A DNA stretch of 64,000 bases, from assembly GCF_012849375.1 (NCBI RefSeq), contig NZ_CP051684.1, positions 558,001 through 622,000 of the forward strand. Reading direction: 5' to 3'. Positions within the stretch are counted from its first letter, which is position 1; the number at the start of each line of letters is the position of its first letter. Both the position numbers and the translations under genes were made by a program. The stretch is from Duganella dendranthematis. GTDB taxonomy: Bacteria > Pseudomonadota > Gammaproteobacteria > Burkholderiales > Burkholderiaceae_D. Shown in pieces: positions 42,163 through 51,457 of the stretch. The notes beneath the pieces were generated by a model. It was not told the DNA's origin. It saw nothing but the letters and a program-made list of their open reading frames with translations, and ran no database searches.

Positions 42163-43692
42163 ATGGAAACGCGCATCCTGATTTACGCCCCCACCGGTCA
42201 GGACGCGCCGCTGGCGGCCAAGGTGCTGGCGCTGGCCGCCATCGACAGCCAGGTGTGCGCCAACCTGGCGCAACTGGAGGAGGAACTGGCACGCGGCGCC
42301 GGCGCCGTGCTGACAGTGGAGGAAGCATTGGCGCCGGGCGCCTTGCAGCTGTTGCAGCGCTGCGTCGACCGTCAGCCAGACTGGTCCGACCTGCCGATCA
42401 TCCTGCTGACGCACAACGGCGCCGATTCGGCGGTGGTGCGGCGCGCCATCACCGGCCTGGGCAACCTGAGCCTGATGGAGCGGCCGGTGCGCACGCTGAC
42501 CCTGATCACCGCGCTGCATTCGACGCTGCGCGCGCGCAACAAGCAATACCAGGTGCGCGAAGCGGCGCGCCGCAAGGATGAATTCCTCGCCAGCCTCGGA
42601 CACGAACTGCGCAATCCGCTGGCGCCGATCCGCACCTCGGTGTCGCTGCTGACGCACCTGTATCCGGACGCGGCGCCGGTGGCGCGCATCCGCGACATGG
42701 TGGAACGCCAGGTGCGCCTGCTGACGCGCCTGGTCGACGACCTGCTGGACGTGTCGCGCATCACCAGCGGCAAGATCAGGCTGCAACCGCAGCTGGTGTC
42801 GCTGGGCTCGGTGATGAGCCACGTGTCCGAACTGTGCCAGCAAGCCGCCGACGCCAAGCGCATCCACATCGCCTGGCAGCTGCCGCCCAGCGAAATCATG
42901 CTGAATGCCGATTACGCGCGCGTGGTGCAAATCTACGCCAACATCCTGTCCAACGCGGTCAAGTTCACGCCGCAGGGTGGCCATGTGCTGGTGCGCGCCA
43001 CGGCGGACGACGGCACGCTGCAAGTCACCATCCGCGACGACGGCATCGGGCTGGATGCCGATACCATCCCGCGCATCTTCCGTATGTTCGAGCAAAGCAA
43101 TACCGTCAGCGGCCAGTTTTCCAGCGGGCTGGGAATTGGCCTGAGCCTGGCGCGCGAGTTCGCCGAAATGCACGGCGGCAGTGTGGACGCCCACAGCGCC
43201 GGACTCGGCCAGGGCAGTGAATTCGTAATCCGCCTGCCGGTGCTCGACAGCGAAGGCGCGCGCCAGCCGGTGCCGCTTGCGCAGCACGCCGGCCACGACG
43301 GCCGCAAAATGCAGGTCCTGGTGGTGGACGACAACCAGGACGCCGCCGACTCACTGGCCGCACTGCTGGAAATCGACGGCTTCGACGTGCGCGCCGTGTA
43401 CGACGGCCCGGCCGCCATCGCCGCTGTGGAAAAACTGGCGCCGGACATGATCATCATGGACCTCGGCATGCCGGGCATGGATGGCTACGAAACCGCGCGT
43501 GCCATCCGCCAGCGGCCCGGCGCCGAGCGCATTCTGTTACTGGCCCTGACCGGCTGGGGCCAGAGCGACGCCCGCCGCCGCACCGTGGAAGCCGGCTTCG
43601 ACCATCATCTGGTGAAGCCGGTGGAGCTGGATCAAATCGTCCGCCTGGCCGGCGCGCGGCATAACCGCGAGCAGGTGCAGGCGGCGCGCTGA
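42163..43692 (+). CDS. Hybrid histidine kinase, KaiC partner
   Basis: 509 residues, no TM segment. Order: N-terminal receiver-like domain without the usual Asp (about 1-125; pseudo-receiver, IYAPTGQDAPLAAKVLALA...LPIILLTHNGADSAVVRRAI), HisKA with His in FLASLGHELRNPLAPIRTS (about 145), HATPase_c (NILSNAVKFTPQGG, DDGIGLDADTIPRIF, GLGIGLSLAREFAEMHGG), and a C-terminal receiver (LVVDDNQDAADSLAALLE, Asp in IIMDLGMPGMDG, LTGWGQ, LVKPVE). Tightly linked to the KaiC-like ATPase, so they probably form one cytoplasmic signalling unit whose phosphoryl flow ends in an unidentified partner. Confidence 0.9.
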   Translation: METRILIYAPTGQDAPLAAKVLALAAIDSQVCANLAQLEEELARGAGAVLTVEEALAPGALQLLQRCVDRQPDWSDLPIILLTHNGADSAVVRRAITGLGNLSLMERPVRTLTLITALHSTLRARNKQYQVREAARRKDEFLASLGHELRNPLAPIRTSVSLLTHLYPDAAPVARIRDMVERQVRLLTRLVDDLLDVSRITSGKIRLQPQLVSLGSVMSHVSELCQQAADAKRIHIAWQLPPSEIMLNADYARVVQIYANILSNAVKFTPQGGHVLVRATADDGTLQVTIRDDGIGLDADTIPRIFRMFEQSNTVSGQFSSGLGIGLSLAREFAEMHGGSVDAHSAGLGQGSEFVIRLPVLDSEGARQPVPLAQHAGHDGRKMQVLVVDDNQDAADSLAALLEIDGFDVRAVYDGPAAIAAVEKLAPDMIIMDLGMPGMDGYETARAIRQRPGAERILLLALTGWGQSDARRRTVEAGFDHHLVKPVELDQIVRLAGARHNREQVQAAR

Positions 43693-43706
43693 TTACCGTA
43701 GCTTGA

Positions 43707-44456
43707 TTACTGCGGCTTGACGTTGACGGTCGCGCCCAGCAGGAACCAGGCGTTGGTGGCTTCAAAGCCGGAATCGGCGCCCAGCACGATCCACAGCTTG
43801 CCGTCCTTGTCGGCGGTGACCGGAATAGCCTCGTCCGAAGCGCGGGTCTGTTTCACCCACACACCGGCGCCGCACTCCAGATCTTCCGAGCCCAGCACGC
43901 CCAGCGTCTTGCCCTGGGTGCCAGATTCGCCGTTATTGCCGCGATCCAGATTCAGACGGTATGCGCCATTCGCCTGCTTGACCGTTTTCGGCTCGTCACC
44001 GCTGGCCGCCGCCACCATGAAGATGCCGAGCCCGCGCGAGCCGCCGACGCCGAAGCATTGGGTGGAGGCATCGGTGGCATAGGTCATCGAGAAAGTCAGA
44101 TTGTATTTCGCGCCCGGCACAAAGCCGCCGACCTGATGCTTGGCATAGGTCAGCACATCGTCGCTGTTGTTGTGGGAAGTCAGGAAGTAGCCCTTGCCTT
44201 CCAGCGGTGCGGGCAGCTTGGACCAGCCATAGCCGGTTTCGCTCGGCTCATCGCCGTCGACATAATCGGCCACGCCCGGCGTCCAGCCGTCGATGCCCTG
44301 GGTAAAATCAACCTTGATGACCGAGGCCACCGGTGTTGGCGGCGGCGCAGGTGGTGCGGCTGGTGGCGGCGTGTAAGTATTGTCGAAGCCGCCGCCGCAA
44401 GCGCTCAGCGCCAGCGCAGCCGCCAGCGCCAACGCGCTGTAGGTAAGTTTTTGCAT
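43707..44456 (-). CDS. Lipoprotein of unknown function
   Basis: 249 residues: lipobox LALSACGGG (Cys about 20), a Pro/Thr-rich linker ([14 protein letters not shown]), then a 200-residue globular domain that resembles a carbohydrate-binding-like beta-sandwich (VDFTQGIDGWTPGVADYVDG, YNLTFSMTYATDAS, GKLWIVLGADSGFEATNAWFLLGATVNV). The opening IKVDFTQGIDGW and closing DSGFEATNAWFLL blocks are typical of such jelly-roll folds, but I cannot name a family. GGGGA lies upstream of the ATG at 44456. Convergent with the hybrid kinase. Confidence 0.7.
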   Translation of the reverse strand: MQKLTYSALALAAALALSACGGGFDNTYTPPPAAPPAPPPTPVASVIKVDFTQGIDGWTPGVADYVDGDEPSETGYGWSKLPAPLEGKGYFLTSHNNSDDVLTYAKHQVGGFVPGAKYNLTFSMTYATDASTQCFGVGGSRGLGIFMVAAASGDEPKTVKQANGAYRLNLDRGNNGESGTQGKTLGVLGSEDLECGAGVWVKQTRASDEAIPVTADKDGKLWIVLGADSGFEATNAWFLLGATVNVKPQ

Positions 44457-44544
44457 TTTTAGTTTTCCCCTGATTGGTATGTGACGCCCTCGTGAGGCGC
44501 CGCATGGCAGTCTAAAGAAAACCTGTAAAGACAAAAATGGAATT

Positions 44545-44565
44545 TGTAACCTGTGGTAAGTTACA
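44545..44565. promoter_or_regulatory. Inverted repeat upstream of the lipoprotein gene
   Basis: TGTAAC (44545-44550) and GTTACA (44560-44565) form a 6-bp perfect repeat with a 9-bp spacer, about 90 bp before the lipoprotein start and 42 bp after the GNAT gene end. It may be an operator for the lipoprotein gene; the protein is unknown. Confidence 0.3.
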
Positions 44566-44606
44566 TTTTCTAACCACTATGACATGGACATTTTAGCCAG
44601 ATGGCA

Positions 44607-45131
44607 TTATTGGCATCGACGCTCGAGCATGTAACTATTGATAGCCTTGCCGTGCAGTTCGGTTTCCATTTCGTAGACCATGCCCAGGCGCTCGGCCACG
44701 CGGCGTGACGACTCATTGCCAGTGGTGATCAGCGCTCGGACTTTCGGTTCACCGCGCACCTCGAACGCATACTGCAAGACCGCCGCAGCGGCCTCGTTGG
44801 CCATACCTTGCCCCCAGAATGCGCGATAGGTATTCCAGCCCAGTTCCATCACCGTGGCCTGCTCGCGGAAGAAAGCGCCGACGCAGCCGACCACCTGGCC
44901 GGTCTGCCGATCCTCCACGGTCCACCAGCCGGCGCCGTGCAGCAGCCACAATCCGGCATGCGAGCCGAAAATGCGCCACGCCGTGGCACGGTCGGCGGAG
45001 CCCAGGAACGCCGAACTTTCCGCATTCGCCAGATGGTCGGCAAATAACTCAAAATCTTCGCGCCGGTATTCGCGCAGTATCAGTCGCTCGGTCTGAAGGC
45101 GCGGGACGGAGGCGGTAAAGGTGTCTGCCAT
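44607..45131 (-). CDS. GNAT-family acetyltransferase (RimJ/RimL-like)
   Basis: 174 residues. The RimJ/L-type opening is clear (LQTERLILREYRREDFELFADHLAN), as is the acetyl-CoA region (VMELGWNTYRAFWGQGMANEAAAAVLQYAFE, with the QGMANEA form of the Q/RxxGxG/A motif) and the terminal RVAERLGMVYE. It starts 2 bp after the stop of the MFS-PlsC gene and so is cotranscribed with it; a GGAAATAAG ribosome site lies across that stop. The substrate (protein N-terminus or small molecule) cannot be told. Confidence 0.85.
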   Translation of the reverse strand: MADTFTASVPRLQTERLILREYRREDFELFADHLANAESSAFLGSADRATAWRIFGSHAGLWLLHGAGWWTVEDRQTGQVVGCVGAFFREQATVMELGWNTYRAFWGQGMANEAAAAVLQYAFEVRGEPKVRALITTGNESSRRVAERLGMVYEMETELHGKAINSYMLERRCQ

Positions 45132-45133
45132 AC

Positions 45134-47038
45134 TTATTTCCAATCGCCGCGCAAGGCCGCTACGCGCTGTTTGAGGTCTTCCGGCGTGACGTCCTGCGGC
45201 GCCACCGGTTCGCCCACCACCAGTTCCAGGCGCGAACGCAAGCCGATGCGGAAGGCGCGGCCGAAGACGTTCTCGCGGTTGCGGGTCAGCAGATGGGTCC
45301 ACAGCCCGCGCAGCGCCATTGGAATCACCGGCACCTTGGTGCGGTCGATGATCTTGGCGATGCCGCCCTTGAAGTCGTTGATGTCGCCGGTGCGCGTCAG
45401 CTGCCCTTCGGGGAAGATGCACACCAGCTCACCTTCATGCAGCGCCTGCGCGATATCGATATACGCCTTCTCCATCAGCCACGGATCTTCCTTGGCCGGC
45501 GCAATCGGAATCGTGCGCGCGGTACGGAAGATCCACCCCAGCAGCGGCAGCTTGAAGATGCGGTGATCCATGACGAAGCGGATCGGCCGTGGCGCGGTGG
45601 CGCCGATGACGATGGCGTCGACGTAGCTGACGTGGTTACACACCAGCACCGCCGCGCCTTCGGCCGGAATCCGTTCGACGTCCACCGTGCGCACGCGGTG
45701 CACAGTATGGATCAGCAGCCAGGCCAGGAAGCGCATCAGGAATTCCGGCACCAGCGAGAAGATATAGATCGCCACCACGGCGTTCAGCAGCGCGGTCACC
45801 AGGAACAGCTGCGGGATCGTCAAGCCCTGGCCCAGCAGCACAATCGCCAGGCCGGCCGCCGCCACCATGAACAGCGCGTTGAGGATGTTCATGCCGGCGA
45901 TGGTGCGCGAGATATGCTGCGGATCGCAGCGCAGCTGGATCAGCGCGAACAGCGGCACGATGAAGAAGCCGCCGAACATGCCGATCATCAGCACGTCGAA
46001 CAGGATGCGCCACATCCCGTGCTGCGCCAGTAGCGCAAACGCGTCCAGATGCACGCCCGCCGGGATCAGTGCCCCGCCGCTAAAGGCCAAACTGGCGAAA
46101 TACAGGTCGATACCAAACACCGTCAGGCCGATGGAGCCGAACGGCACCAGGCCAATCTCCACCTTGCGGCCCGACAGCCGTTCGCACAGCAGCGAGCCGC
46201 TGCCCACGCCCAGCGAGAAAATCGTCAACAGCAGCACGAAAGCGCCGTGGTCGCCGTGCAGGTAATCCTTGGCGTACACAGGGAACTGCGCCAGTATCAG
46301 CGCGCCATAAAACCAGAACCACGAGTTGCCCAGCATCGACAGGAACACCGTGCGGTTCTTGCGCGAGAAATTGATATTGCGGACCGATTCGCTGACGAAG
46401 TTCCAGCTGATCTTCAGGTCCGGCGCCGGCGCCGGCGAATTGGGAATGCGGTACGCTGCGGCCAGGCCAAGCGCAGCCACCACTACCGTGGCTGCAGCTT
46501 CATACAGCAGGCCATGCGGCTGCTGTACCACCAGCACCGCGCCCAGCACCTCGCCCATCAGGATGCCGACGAAGGTACCCATCTCGGTGACGCCGTTACC
46601 GCCGATCAGTTCTTCCGGCTTGAGCTGCTGCGGCAGGTAGGCATATTTGACGGGACCGAACAGCGTCGAATGCACGCCCATGCCCACCACCGCCGCGATC
46701 AGCAGCCACAGATGATGCGTCACCCAGCCCAGCGCGGCCACGCACATGATGCCGACTTCCAGCCACTTGACGAAGCGCGTCAGGCCGGCCTTCTCGAACT
46801 TGTCGGCCAATTGGCCGGCGGTCGCCGAGAACAGCACATACGGCAGGATGAACAGGCCGGGGATCAGGTTGGTGATCAGCGATGGTTCCATCGAGGTCCA
46901 CCTGAGCGCATCGAAGGTGATGATGACCACCAGCGCGGTCTTGAACAGATTGTCGTTGAAGGCGCCGAGGAACTGGGTCCAGAAAAACGGCGCGAAACGG
47001 CGTTGCTTGAGCAGGGAAAACTGATTGGGCTGGCTCAT
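45134..47038 (-). CDS. MFS-PlsC fusion (lysophospholipid transporter/acyltransferase)
   Basis: 634 residues joining two functions. Residues 1-410 form an MFS module of the LplT type (FAPFFWTQFLGAFNDNLFKTALVVIITF; GPVKYAYLPQQL) that flips lysophospholipids inward. Residues 430-634 form a PlsC acyltransferase (NHVSYVD with catalytic His-Asp, FPEGQLTRTGD, VPVIPMALRG). Together they would reimport and re-acylate lysophospholipids in the inner membrane. The third (acyl-ACP synthetase) domain of the longer three-part homologues is absent. Downstream GNAT is 2 bp away. Confidence 0.9.
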   Translation of the reverse strand: MSQPNQFSLLKQRRFAPFFWTQFLGAFNDNLFKTALVVIITFDALRWTSMEPSLITNLIPGLFILPYVLFSATAGQLADKFEKAGLTRFVKWLEVGIMCVAALGWVTHHLWLLIAAVVGMGVHSTLFGPVKYAYLPQQLKPEELIGGNGVTEMGTFVGILMGEVLGAVLVVQQPHGLLYEAAATVVVAALGLAAAYRIPNSPAPAPDLKISWNFVSESVRNINFSRKNRTVFLSMLGNSWFWFYGALILAQFPVYAKDYLHGDHGAFVLLLTIFSLGVGSGSLLCERLSGRKVEIGLVPFGSIGLTVFGIDLYFASLAFSGGALIPAGVHLDAFALLAQHGMWRILFDVLMIGMFGGFFIVPLFALIQLRCDPQHISRTIAGMNILNALFMVAAAGLAIVLLGQGLTIPQLFLVTALLNAVVAIYIFSLVPEFLMRFLAWLLIHTVHRVRTVDVERIPAEGAAVLVCNHVSYVDAIVIGATAPRPIRFVMDHRIFKLPLLGWIFRTARTIPIAPAKEDPWLMEKAYIDIAQALHEGELVCIFPEGQLTRTGDINDFKGGIAKIIDRTKVPVIPMALRGLWTHLLTRNRENVFGRAFRIGLRSRLELVVGEPVAPQDVTPEDLKQRVAALRGDWK

Positions 47039-47124
47039 ATGAGGGCGGGTCCGTTCAATATGAAGTTTCCGGAAAGATTGAACGGATTATAACCGCATGC
47101 CGCCGCCGCCCGGCATGCGTTCCC

Positions 47125-48684
47125 TCAAGCTGCCTGCTGCACCTCTGCGGCTTGTTGCGCCGGTGTGCGCAACGACCAGACGCTGTGCGGATCGCCGTGG
47201 CGGCCGCGATGCAGGGCGGCGCGGGCCATTTTCCAGAACAGCGTCGCCACCAGCAGCGCAACGATGGCAACGCCGGTCACGACGCCGTCACCCTGCAACA
47301 GCGCCAGCAGCGGATTGCGGCTGGTGTTCCACCAGTGCGCCAGCGGCACCGCCAGCGTCAGCGCGGCGCACAGTACCAGCAACTCATGCGCGGCGCGCGC
47401 CGGCGGACGGGCGAAGGCCCACAACACGCAGCCGAAGAACACCGCGTAATAGCTGCGCGCTTCCCACAGGGGCAACTGCCCTGCCGGTCCCAGTTTATTC
47501 GCCAGGAACACCGCCGACACGCCGGCCACGCAGCCAAGGCATACGCCCAGCGTGGCTTGCGCCATCAGCTTGCCGCTGCGCGGCTGCACCAGTTTCTGCC
47601 GCTTGCGGCGCGCTTCGATCCACAGCAGGTTCCCGCTGTAGAACAGGAACGCCCCTGCCAGGCCGAGTATGAAATACATCCACCGCACCGCCAAATCGCC
47701 AAAGCTGGCAAAGTGCAGCGACTGCAAACTGCGCAGGAAGCGCGTGCCGGGGCTGAAATTCTCCGGCATCATCGCGCGCTGCACTTTGCCGGTGCTGGCG
47801 TTCAGCACCACCGCGCCGATGCTGGCCACGGTCTGCTGATGCATTGGCCCATACGCCTGCAACTGCGCGTTGGCGTCGCCGGCCTGGCGGTAGACCATCG
47901 TCTCAATTTCGATGCCCGGCGCGGCGCGCTGCACTTCGGCCAACAGCTGCGCGGCCGGCATCAGCGGCGCCGCCGTGCCGGATGCTTGCGGCGGCGCAGC
48001 GGCGTTGATGTCCTGCCCGACCAGTTGCAGCAGCTTGCCGTCGAAGACCATGTACTGGAATGGCGCCAGCAGGATGAGGCCCAGCGCCAGCACGGCGCTG
48101 CTCCACGCATACATCAGGTGGAACGGCAGCGACAGGATGCCAATCGCGTTGTGCGCGTCCTGCCACATGCGCTTGATGTTCTTCCCGATCCGCAGCGCAA
48201 ACAAGTCCTTGACGAAGCTCGGCGCGTAGATGATCACCCCACTGGCCAGCGCCAGTCCGTACAGGATGCACACCACGCCCAGCACGTAGATGCCCCAGCT
48301 ATTCGGCAAGCCCGCCGTGTAATGCAGGCGGTAGATGAAGTCCACCAGTTGCGAACGTTCGTGGAATTCTTCCAGCTTGCCGCTGGCGTCGAAGCGGAAG
48401 TGGCGCTCGTCGAATTCCAGCACCAGCTCCGGCGCGGTCTTCGACGGCAGGCGCAGGAAGAACATATCCTTAGCTTTGGGGTGCGCTTGCAGCACTGCGT
48501 CGATCAGCGCCTGCGGATCGCGCTGCGGCACGGCCGTTTGCGGCAGTGGCGTCTCCCACGCATGCAGCTCCTCGTGGAACAGCGTCACCGCCCCCGCATA
48601 GAAGGCGATAAACAGGAAGAAGCCCGCCACAATCCCCACCCAGGTATGCACCGAAATATAGGTGCGTAAAGTCGCGGCCTTCAT
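47125..48684 (-). CDS. PepSY-associated membrane protein (siderophore utilisation)
   Basis: 519 residues with four or five membrane helices and two periplasmic PepSY domains: N-terminal helix (TYISVHTWVGIVAGFFLFIAFYAGAVTLFHEELHAWE in outline), HNAIGILSLPFHLMYAWSSAVLAL, and the terminal helices. Proteins of this family (PiuB/PepSY_TM) reduce or process ferric siderophores at the inner membrane. Its ATG overlaps the stop of the DUF3649 gene (ATGA), and the set ends a TonB-receptor operon. The long open frame upstream of 48684 is not meaningful. Confidence 0.88.
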   Translation of the reverse strand: MKAATLRTYISVHTWVGIVAGFFLFIAFYAGAVTLFHEELHAWETPLPQTAVPQRDPQALIDAVLQAHPKAKDMFFLRLPSKTAPELVLEFDERHFRFDASGKLEEFHERSQLVDFIYRLHYTAGLPNSWGIYVLGVVCILYGLALASGVIIYAPSFVKDLFALRIGKNIKRMWQDAHNAIGILSLPFHLMYAWSSAVLALGLILLAPFQYMVFDGKLLQLVGQDINAAAPPQASGTAAPLMPAAQLLAEVQRAAPGIEIETMVYRQAGDANAQLQAYGPMHQQTVASIGAVVLNASTGKVQRAMMPENFSPGTRFLRSLQSLHFASFGDLAVRWMYFILGLAGAFLFYSGNLLWIEARRKRQKLVQPRSGKLMAQATLGVCLGCVAGVSAVFLANKLGPAGQLPLWEARSYYAVFFGCVLWAFARPPARAAHELLVLCAALTLAVPLAHWWNTSRNPLLALLQGDGVVTGVAIVALLVATLFWKMARAALHRGRHGDPHSVWSLRTPAQQAAEVQQAA

Positions 48685-48950
48685 GCGGCGATCCTGATCA
48701 GGCCACTGGCCTTGAGAAAATGCAGTGCGGCGTAGCCGGCCACGGTCAGCCCGCCCATCCACAGCCAGGCGCGCAACCCGGTCCTGAACAGGAAAGTACC
48801 CGTCATCACCACGATCCACACCACGAAGAACAGCAGCAGCCAAGGCAGCGTGGTATTGGCCTGGTCGCTGCTGAGCAGCGCCGCAAAGCCAACCACCAGT
48901 ACGGACAGCGGCAAGCCAAGGAAAACAGCGGCAGTCGATTTACCCCACAT
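48681..48950 (-). CDS. DUF3649-type small membrane protein
   Basis: 89 residues with three hydrophobic helices (LGLPLSVLVVGFAALL, TTLPWLLLFFVVWIVVMTGTFLF, WLWMGGLTVAGYAALHFL). The size, topology and position between a DUF3325 gene and a PepSY gene match DUF3649 proteins of siderophore-receptor operons. Overlaps both neighbours by a few bases. No function is known beyond the association with iron uptake. Confidence 0.75.
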   Translation of the reverse strand: MWGKSTAAVFLGLPLSVLVVGFAALLSSDQANTTLPWLLLFFVVWIVVMTGTFLFRTGLRAWLWMGGLTVAGYAALHFLKASGLIRIAA

Positions 48951-49212
48951 GGCGTGCTCCCTTCCGACGCCATGCGTCCAGATACGGCAGCAACACCAGC
49001 GTGGTCATGAAGCCTGCCAGCGCCATGCACACGCCGCACCACCCGCCATACGTTTCGGTCGCCGTGGCGATGGCCCCCACCGCCAGCGGCACCGACAACC
49101 AGCGCAGGAAAGCCCGCCGCCGCAACGCCGCCGGCCACAAGGCCTGATGCGGCGACGCCAGGTAAAGACACAAGGCAGCCAGTGCCGCCACGCCGATACA
49201 GATCCAGTTCAT
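48940..49212 (-). CDS. DUF3325-type small membrane protein
   Basis: 90 residues with three hydrophobic helices and a conserved look (LYLASPHQALWPAALRRRAFLRWLSVPLAVGAIATA in outline, then LAGFMTTLVLLPYLDAWRR). SPHQ near the first helix and RRR in the loop are the marks I associate with DUF3325. It starts 14 bp after the TonB-receptor stop and overlaps the DUF3649 gene. An accessory inner-membrane protein of the ferric-siderophore operon. Confidence 0.75.
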   Translation of the reverse strand: MNWICIGVAALAALCLYLASPHQALWPAALRRRAFLRWLSVPLAVGAIATATETYGGWCGVCMALAGFMTTLVLLPYLDAWRRKGARHVG

Positions 49213-49226
49213 GCCATCCCTCCGCG

Positions 49227-51371
49227 TTACAGCGTGCCCTGCACACCGAAGCCGAACTGGCGTGCGGCGCCCAGCGCTACGTTGTAGCGGCCGGTCACCG
49301 ACACTAGCTTGTTGGCGGTGATGTAGGTCTGGTTGGTCAGATTGCTGCCGTAGGCGAACAGCGTGACGCCCTTGCTCAGCTCATAAGTAGCCTTGCCGCC
49401 CAGCGTGGTGTGGCCGTCGTTGCGGTCGATATTGGCGGCATCCATGTAGGTGCCGTCGGCGTGCTGCAGGTTCATATTGAGCATCCAGCGGCCCGGCGTC
49501 CAGCTGAAGCCGACCGACTGCGTCTGGCGCGGCGAACGCCCAAACTGATGGCCGGTGTAGTCGCCGGTCGGCGAGACGAAATCGATGAATTTGGTGCGGG
49601 CCAGACCCAGCGCGCCGAACAGCTCCAGGGTCGGCGTGACCTTGCCGCGCAGTTCGGCCTCAGCTCCTTGCAGGCGCGAACTGCCGGCGTTGACCAGATA
49701 GGTGTCCAGCGAATTGCGGCCGACGTCGACCTGCTGGTCGGTCCAGTTGACGCGGTAGGCGTTCAGCGACACCATCAGGCCGCTGCCCAGCACGCCCTTG
49801 AGCGAGGCCTCGTAGTTTTTGGTGTATTCCGGTCCGAAGGCGTGCGCGCCGCGCTGATAACTGTAGTCGACGCCGCCGGTGCGGTAGCCGCGCTGCGCCG
49901 TCAGGCCCGCCACCCACTCCGGCGCCAGTGCGTAGCGCACGCCCAGCTTCGGCAGCCACACCGAATTATCGTTGGCGAGGTCCTGCACACCATCCGGCGC
50001 AAAAATGCCGCCGCGGATCAGCTGCGTGAACACCTGCCTGGCCAGCGGCGACGTGCCGTTGGTCTCGGACTGCAGGATGCGCTTCTGGCGCTCGCCGTCG
50101 AAACGGATGCCGCCCGTCAGGGTCAGCTTGCCGATTACATAGTCCGCCTCGCCATACGCCGCGCGTGTCTTGCTGGCGTTATTCTGCATCTGGCGGCGGT
50201 TGATGAAGTCGGCGCCGTACTGGGCGTCGCATGCGGCTTGCACGCGGCATTGGCCGGTCAGGCCCAGAACATACGATACCGGCACAGTGAACAGATCATC
50301 ACCATCGTAGTACTGCTGCGAGTAGTACAGGCCGACCACGCCCTTCAGCTTGTTGCCTGCCACGACCGTGTCGAAATTGGCGCGCGCCTCCTGCACCCAC
50401 TGACGGTCGATGTTGACGCCATCGCGGTAACCCTGCCGCAGCTCGGTGCCGTCGTAGTCCTGAATGCGGCTGTAGCGGTTGTGCGAATACGTCGTCAGCA
50501 GCGTGATGTCCGCGCCCAGCGCGCGGAAGGTCTGCTCCAGCGCGGCGGACCGCGTGCGGTTGACCGTGTCGCGCGGCTCGTTGGAGAAATTCTCGCGCGC
50601 CGACGCCGGCACCGTCACCGCTTCCACATTGCCGTAGCCGCGCTCCTGCTTGTCGTCCACCAGCGTCACAAGCGCCTGGTAGTTGTCGCCCCGTGGCGTG
50701 ATGCGCAGCTTGCCGCGCAGCGTGTAGCCATCGTCGTGATTGGAGCGGCGGTCGTCGCGGGTCGGGTTGTAGACGTCGCCGTCGCGCTTGTGCTGCTCCA
50801 GCGAGAGGCGTCCCGCCAGCACGTCGTCCACGATGGCGCCGCCGCCGGCGATCGCCTCGCGGTGCGCATGCTGGTTGCCGGCGCTGACGCGGTAGCTGAA
50901 ATCGCGTGCATCCTGCGGGTCGCGCGTCTTCAACACCACCGCGCCGGCCAGCGAATTGCGGCCCTGGTTGGTGGACTGCGGCCCGCGCAGCACTTCCACG
51001 CGGTCGGCGTCCCACACACTCAGATTGGAGATGTCCTGGCCAAAGCCGTCCTGCGGCACGCCGTCCACCACCAGCGTGATGGTCTTGCCGCCACCGCCGG
51101 TCGGACCATAGGCCTGCACACCACGGATCGACAGGTTTTCGGCGGTGCCGACGTTGGCCATCTGCGATGCCACTTCGTCCAGCGACGACATGCCGGATTC
51201 GGCGATCTGGCGGCGGTTGCGCGCGCCGACGCTGGCGCTGCTGTCGATTTCCGTGCGTTTCAGCTTGTCGCCGGTAATCACCACCTGCTCCACTGGTTCT
51301 ACTTCTTCCGCCTGCACTGCCCAGCCAGCCATGACTCCGGCCAGCGCCACCACCATCACCTTGATGCGCAT
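49227..51371 (-). CDS. TonB-dependent ferric-siderophore receptor
   Basis: 714 residues. Signal peptide (MRIKVMVVALAGVMAGWAVQA), TonB box near EQVVITGDK, plug domain (LDEVASQMANVGTAENLSIRGVQAYG, LVVDGVPQDG, DRVEVLRGPQSTNQGRNSLAGAVVLKTRDP in outline) and a 22-strand barrel closing with the terminal aromatic region (QFGFGVQGTL). TonB-energised import of an iron-siderophore across the outer membrane is the family role. Two Fur-box-like motifs lie 20-75 bp before its start, and it heads an operon with DUF3325, DUF3649 and PepSY genes. The siderophore is unknown. Confidence 0.93.
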   Translation of the reverse strand: MRIKVMVVALAGVMAGWAVQAEEVEPVEQVVITGDKLKRTEIDSSASVGARNRRQIAESGMSSLDEVASQMANVGTAENLSIRGVQAYGPTGGGGKTITLVVDGVPQDGFGQDISNLSVWDADRVEVLRGPQSTNQGRNSLAGAVVLKTRDPQDARDFSYRVSAGNQHAHREAIAGGGAIVDDVLAGRLSLEQHKRDGDVYNPTRDDRRSNHDDGYTLRGKLRITPRGDNYQALVTLVDDKQERGYGNVEAVTVPASARENFSNEPRDTVNRTRSAALEQTFRALGADITLLTTYSHNRYSRIQDYDGTELRQGYRDGVNIDRQWVQEARANFDTVVAGNKLKGVVGLYYSQQYYDGDDLFTVPVSYVLGLTGQCRVQAACDAQYGADFINRRQMQNNASKTRAAYGEADYVIGKLTLTGGIRFDGERQKRILQSETNGTSPLARQVFTQLIRGGIFAPDGVQDLANDNSVWLPKLGVRYALAPEWVAGLTAQRGYRTGGVDYSYQRGAHAFGPEYTKNYEASLKGVLGSGLMVSLNAYRVNWTDQQVDVGRNSLDTYLVNAGSSRLQGAEAELRGKVTPTLELFGALGLARTKFIDFVSPTGDYTGHQFGRSPRQTQSVGFSWTPGRWMLNMNLQHADGTYMDAANIDRNDGHTTLGGKATYELSKGVTLFAYGSNLTNQTYITANKLVSVTGRYNVALGAARQFGFGVQGTL

Positions 51372-51394
51372 TTCCCTATTTCCCCTGTTTTTAT

Positions 51395-51445
51395 TGAATG
51401 AGAATTATTCCCAAATAAGAATATTAAATGAGAATCGTTTACATT
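51395..51445 (-). promoter_or_regulatory. Two Fur-box-like motifs upstream of the TonB receptor
   Basis: AATGAGAATTATT (51397-51409) and AATGAGAATCGTT (51428-51440) each match 11 of 13 bases of the Fur core AATGATAATCATT. They lie 31 bp apart in the only A+T-rich stretch before the receptor start. Both are consistent with iron repression by Fur. Confidence 0.75.
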
Positions 51446-51457
51446 CAAAGAGAAAAT

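Noticed and set aside
40664..43692. Circadian Kai clock
   Set aside because: No kaiA or kaiB in the window; the KaiC homologue pairs with a hybrid kinase, so a clock is not supported.
49410..51401. 663-codon frame opposite the TonB receptor
   Set aside because: Antisense shadow with no motif; the receptor frame has signal peptide, plug and barrel.
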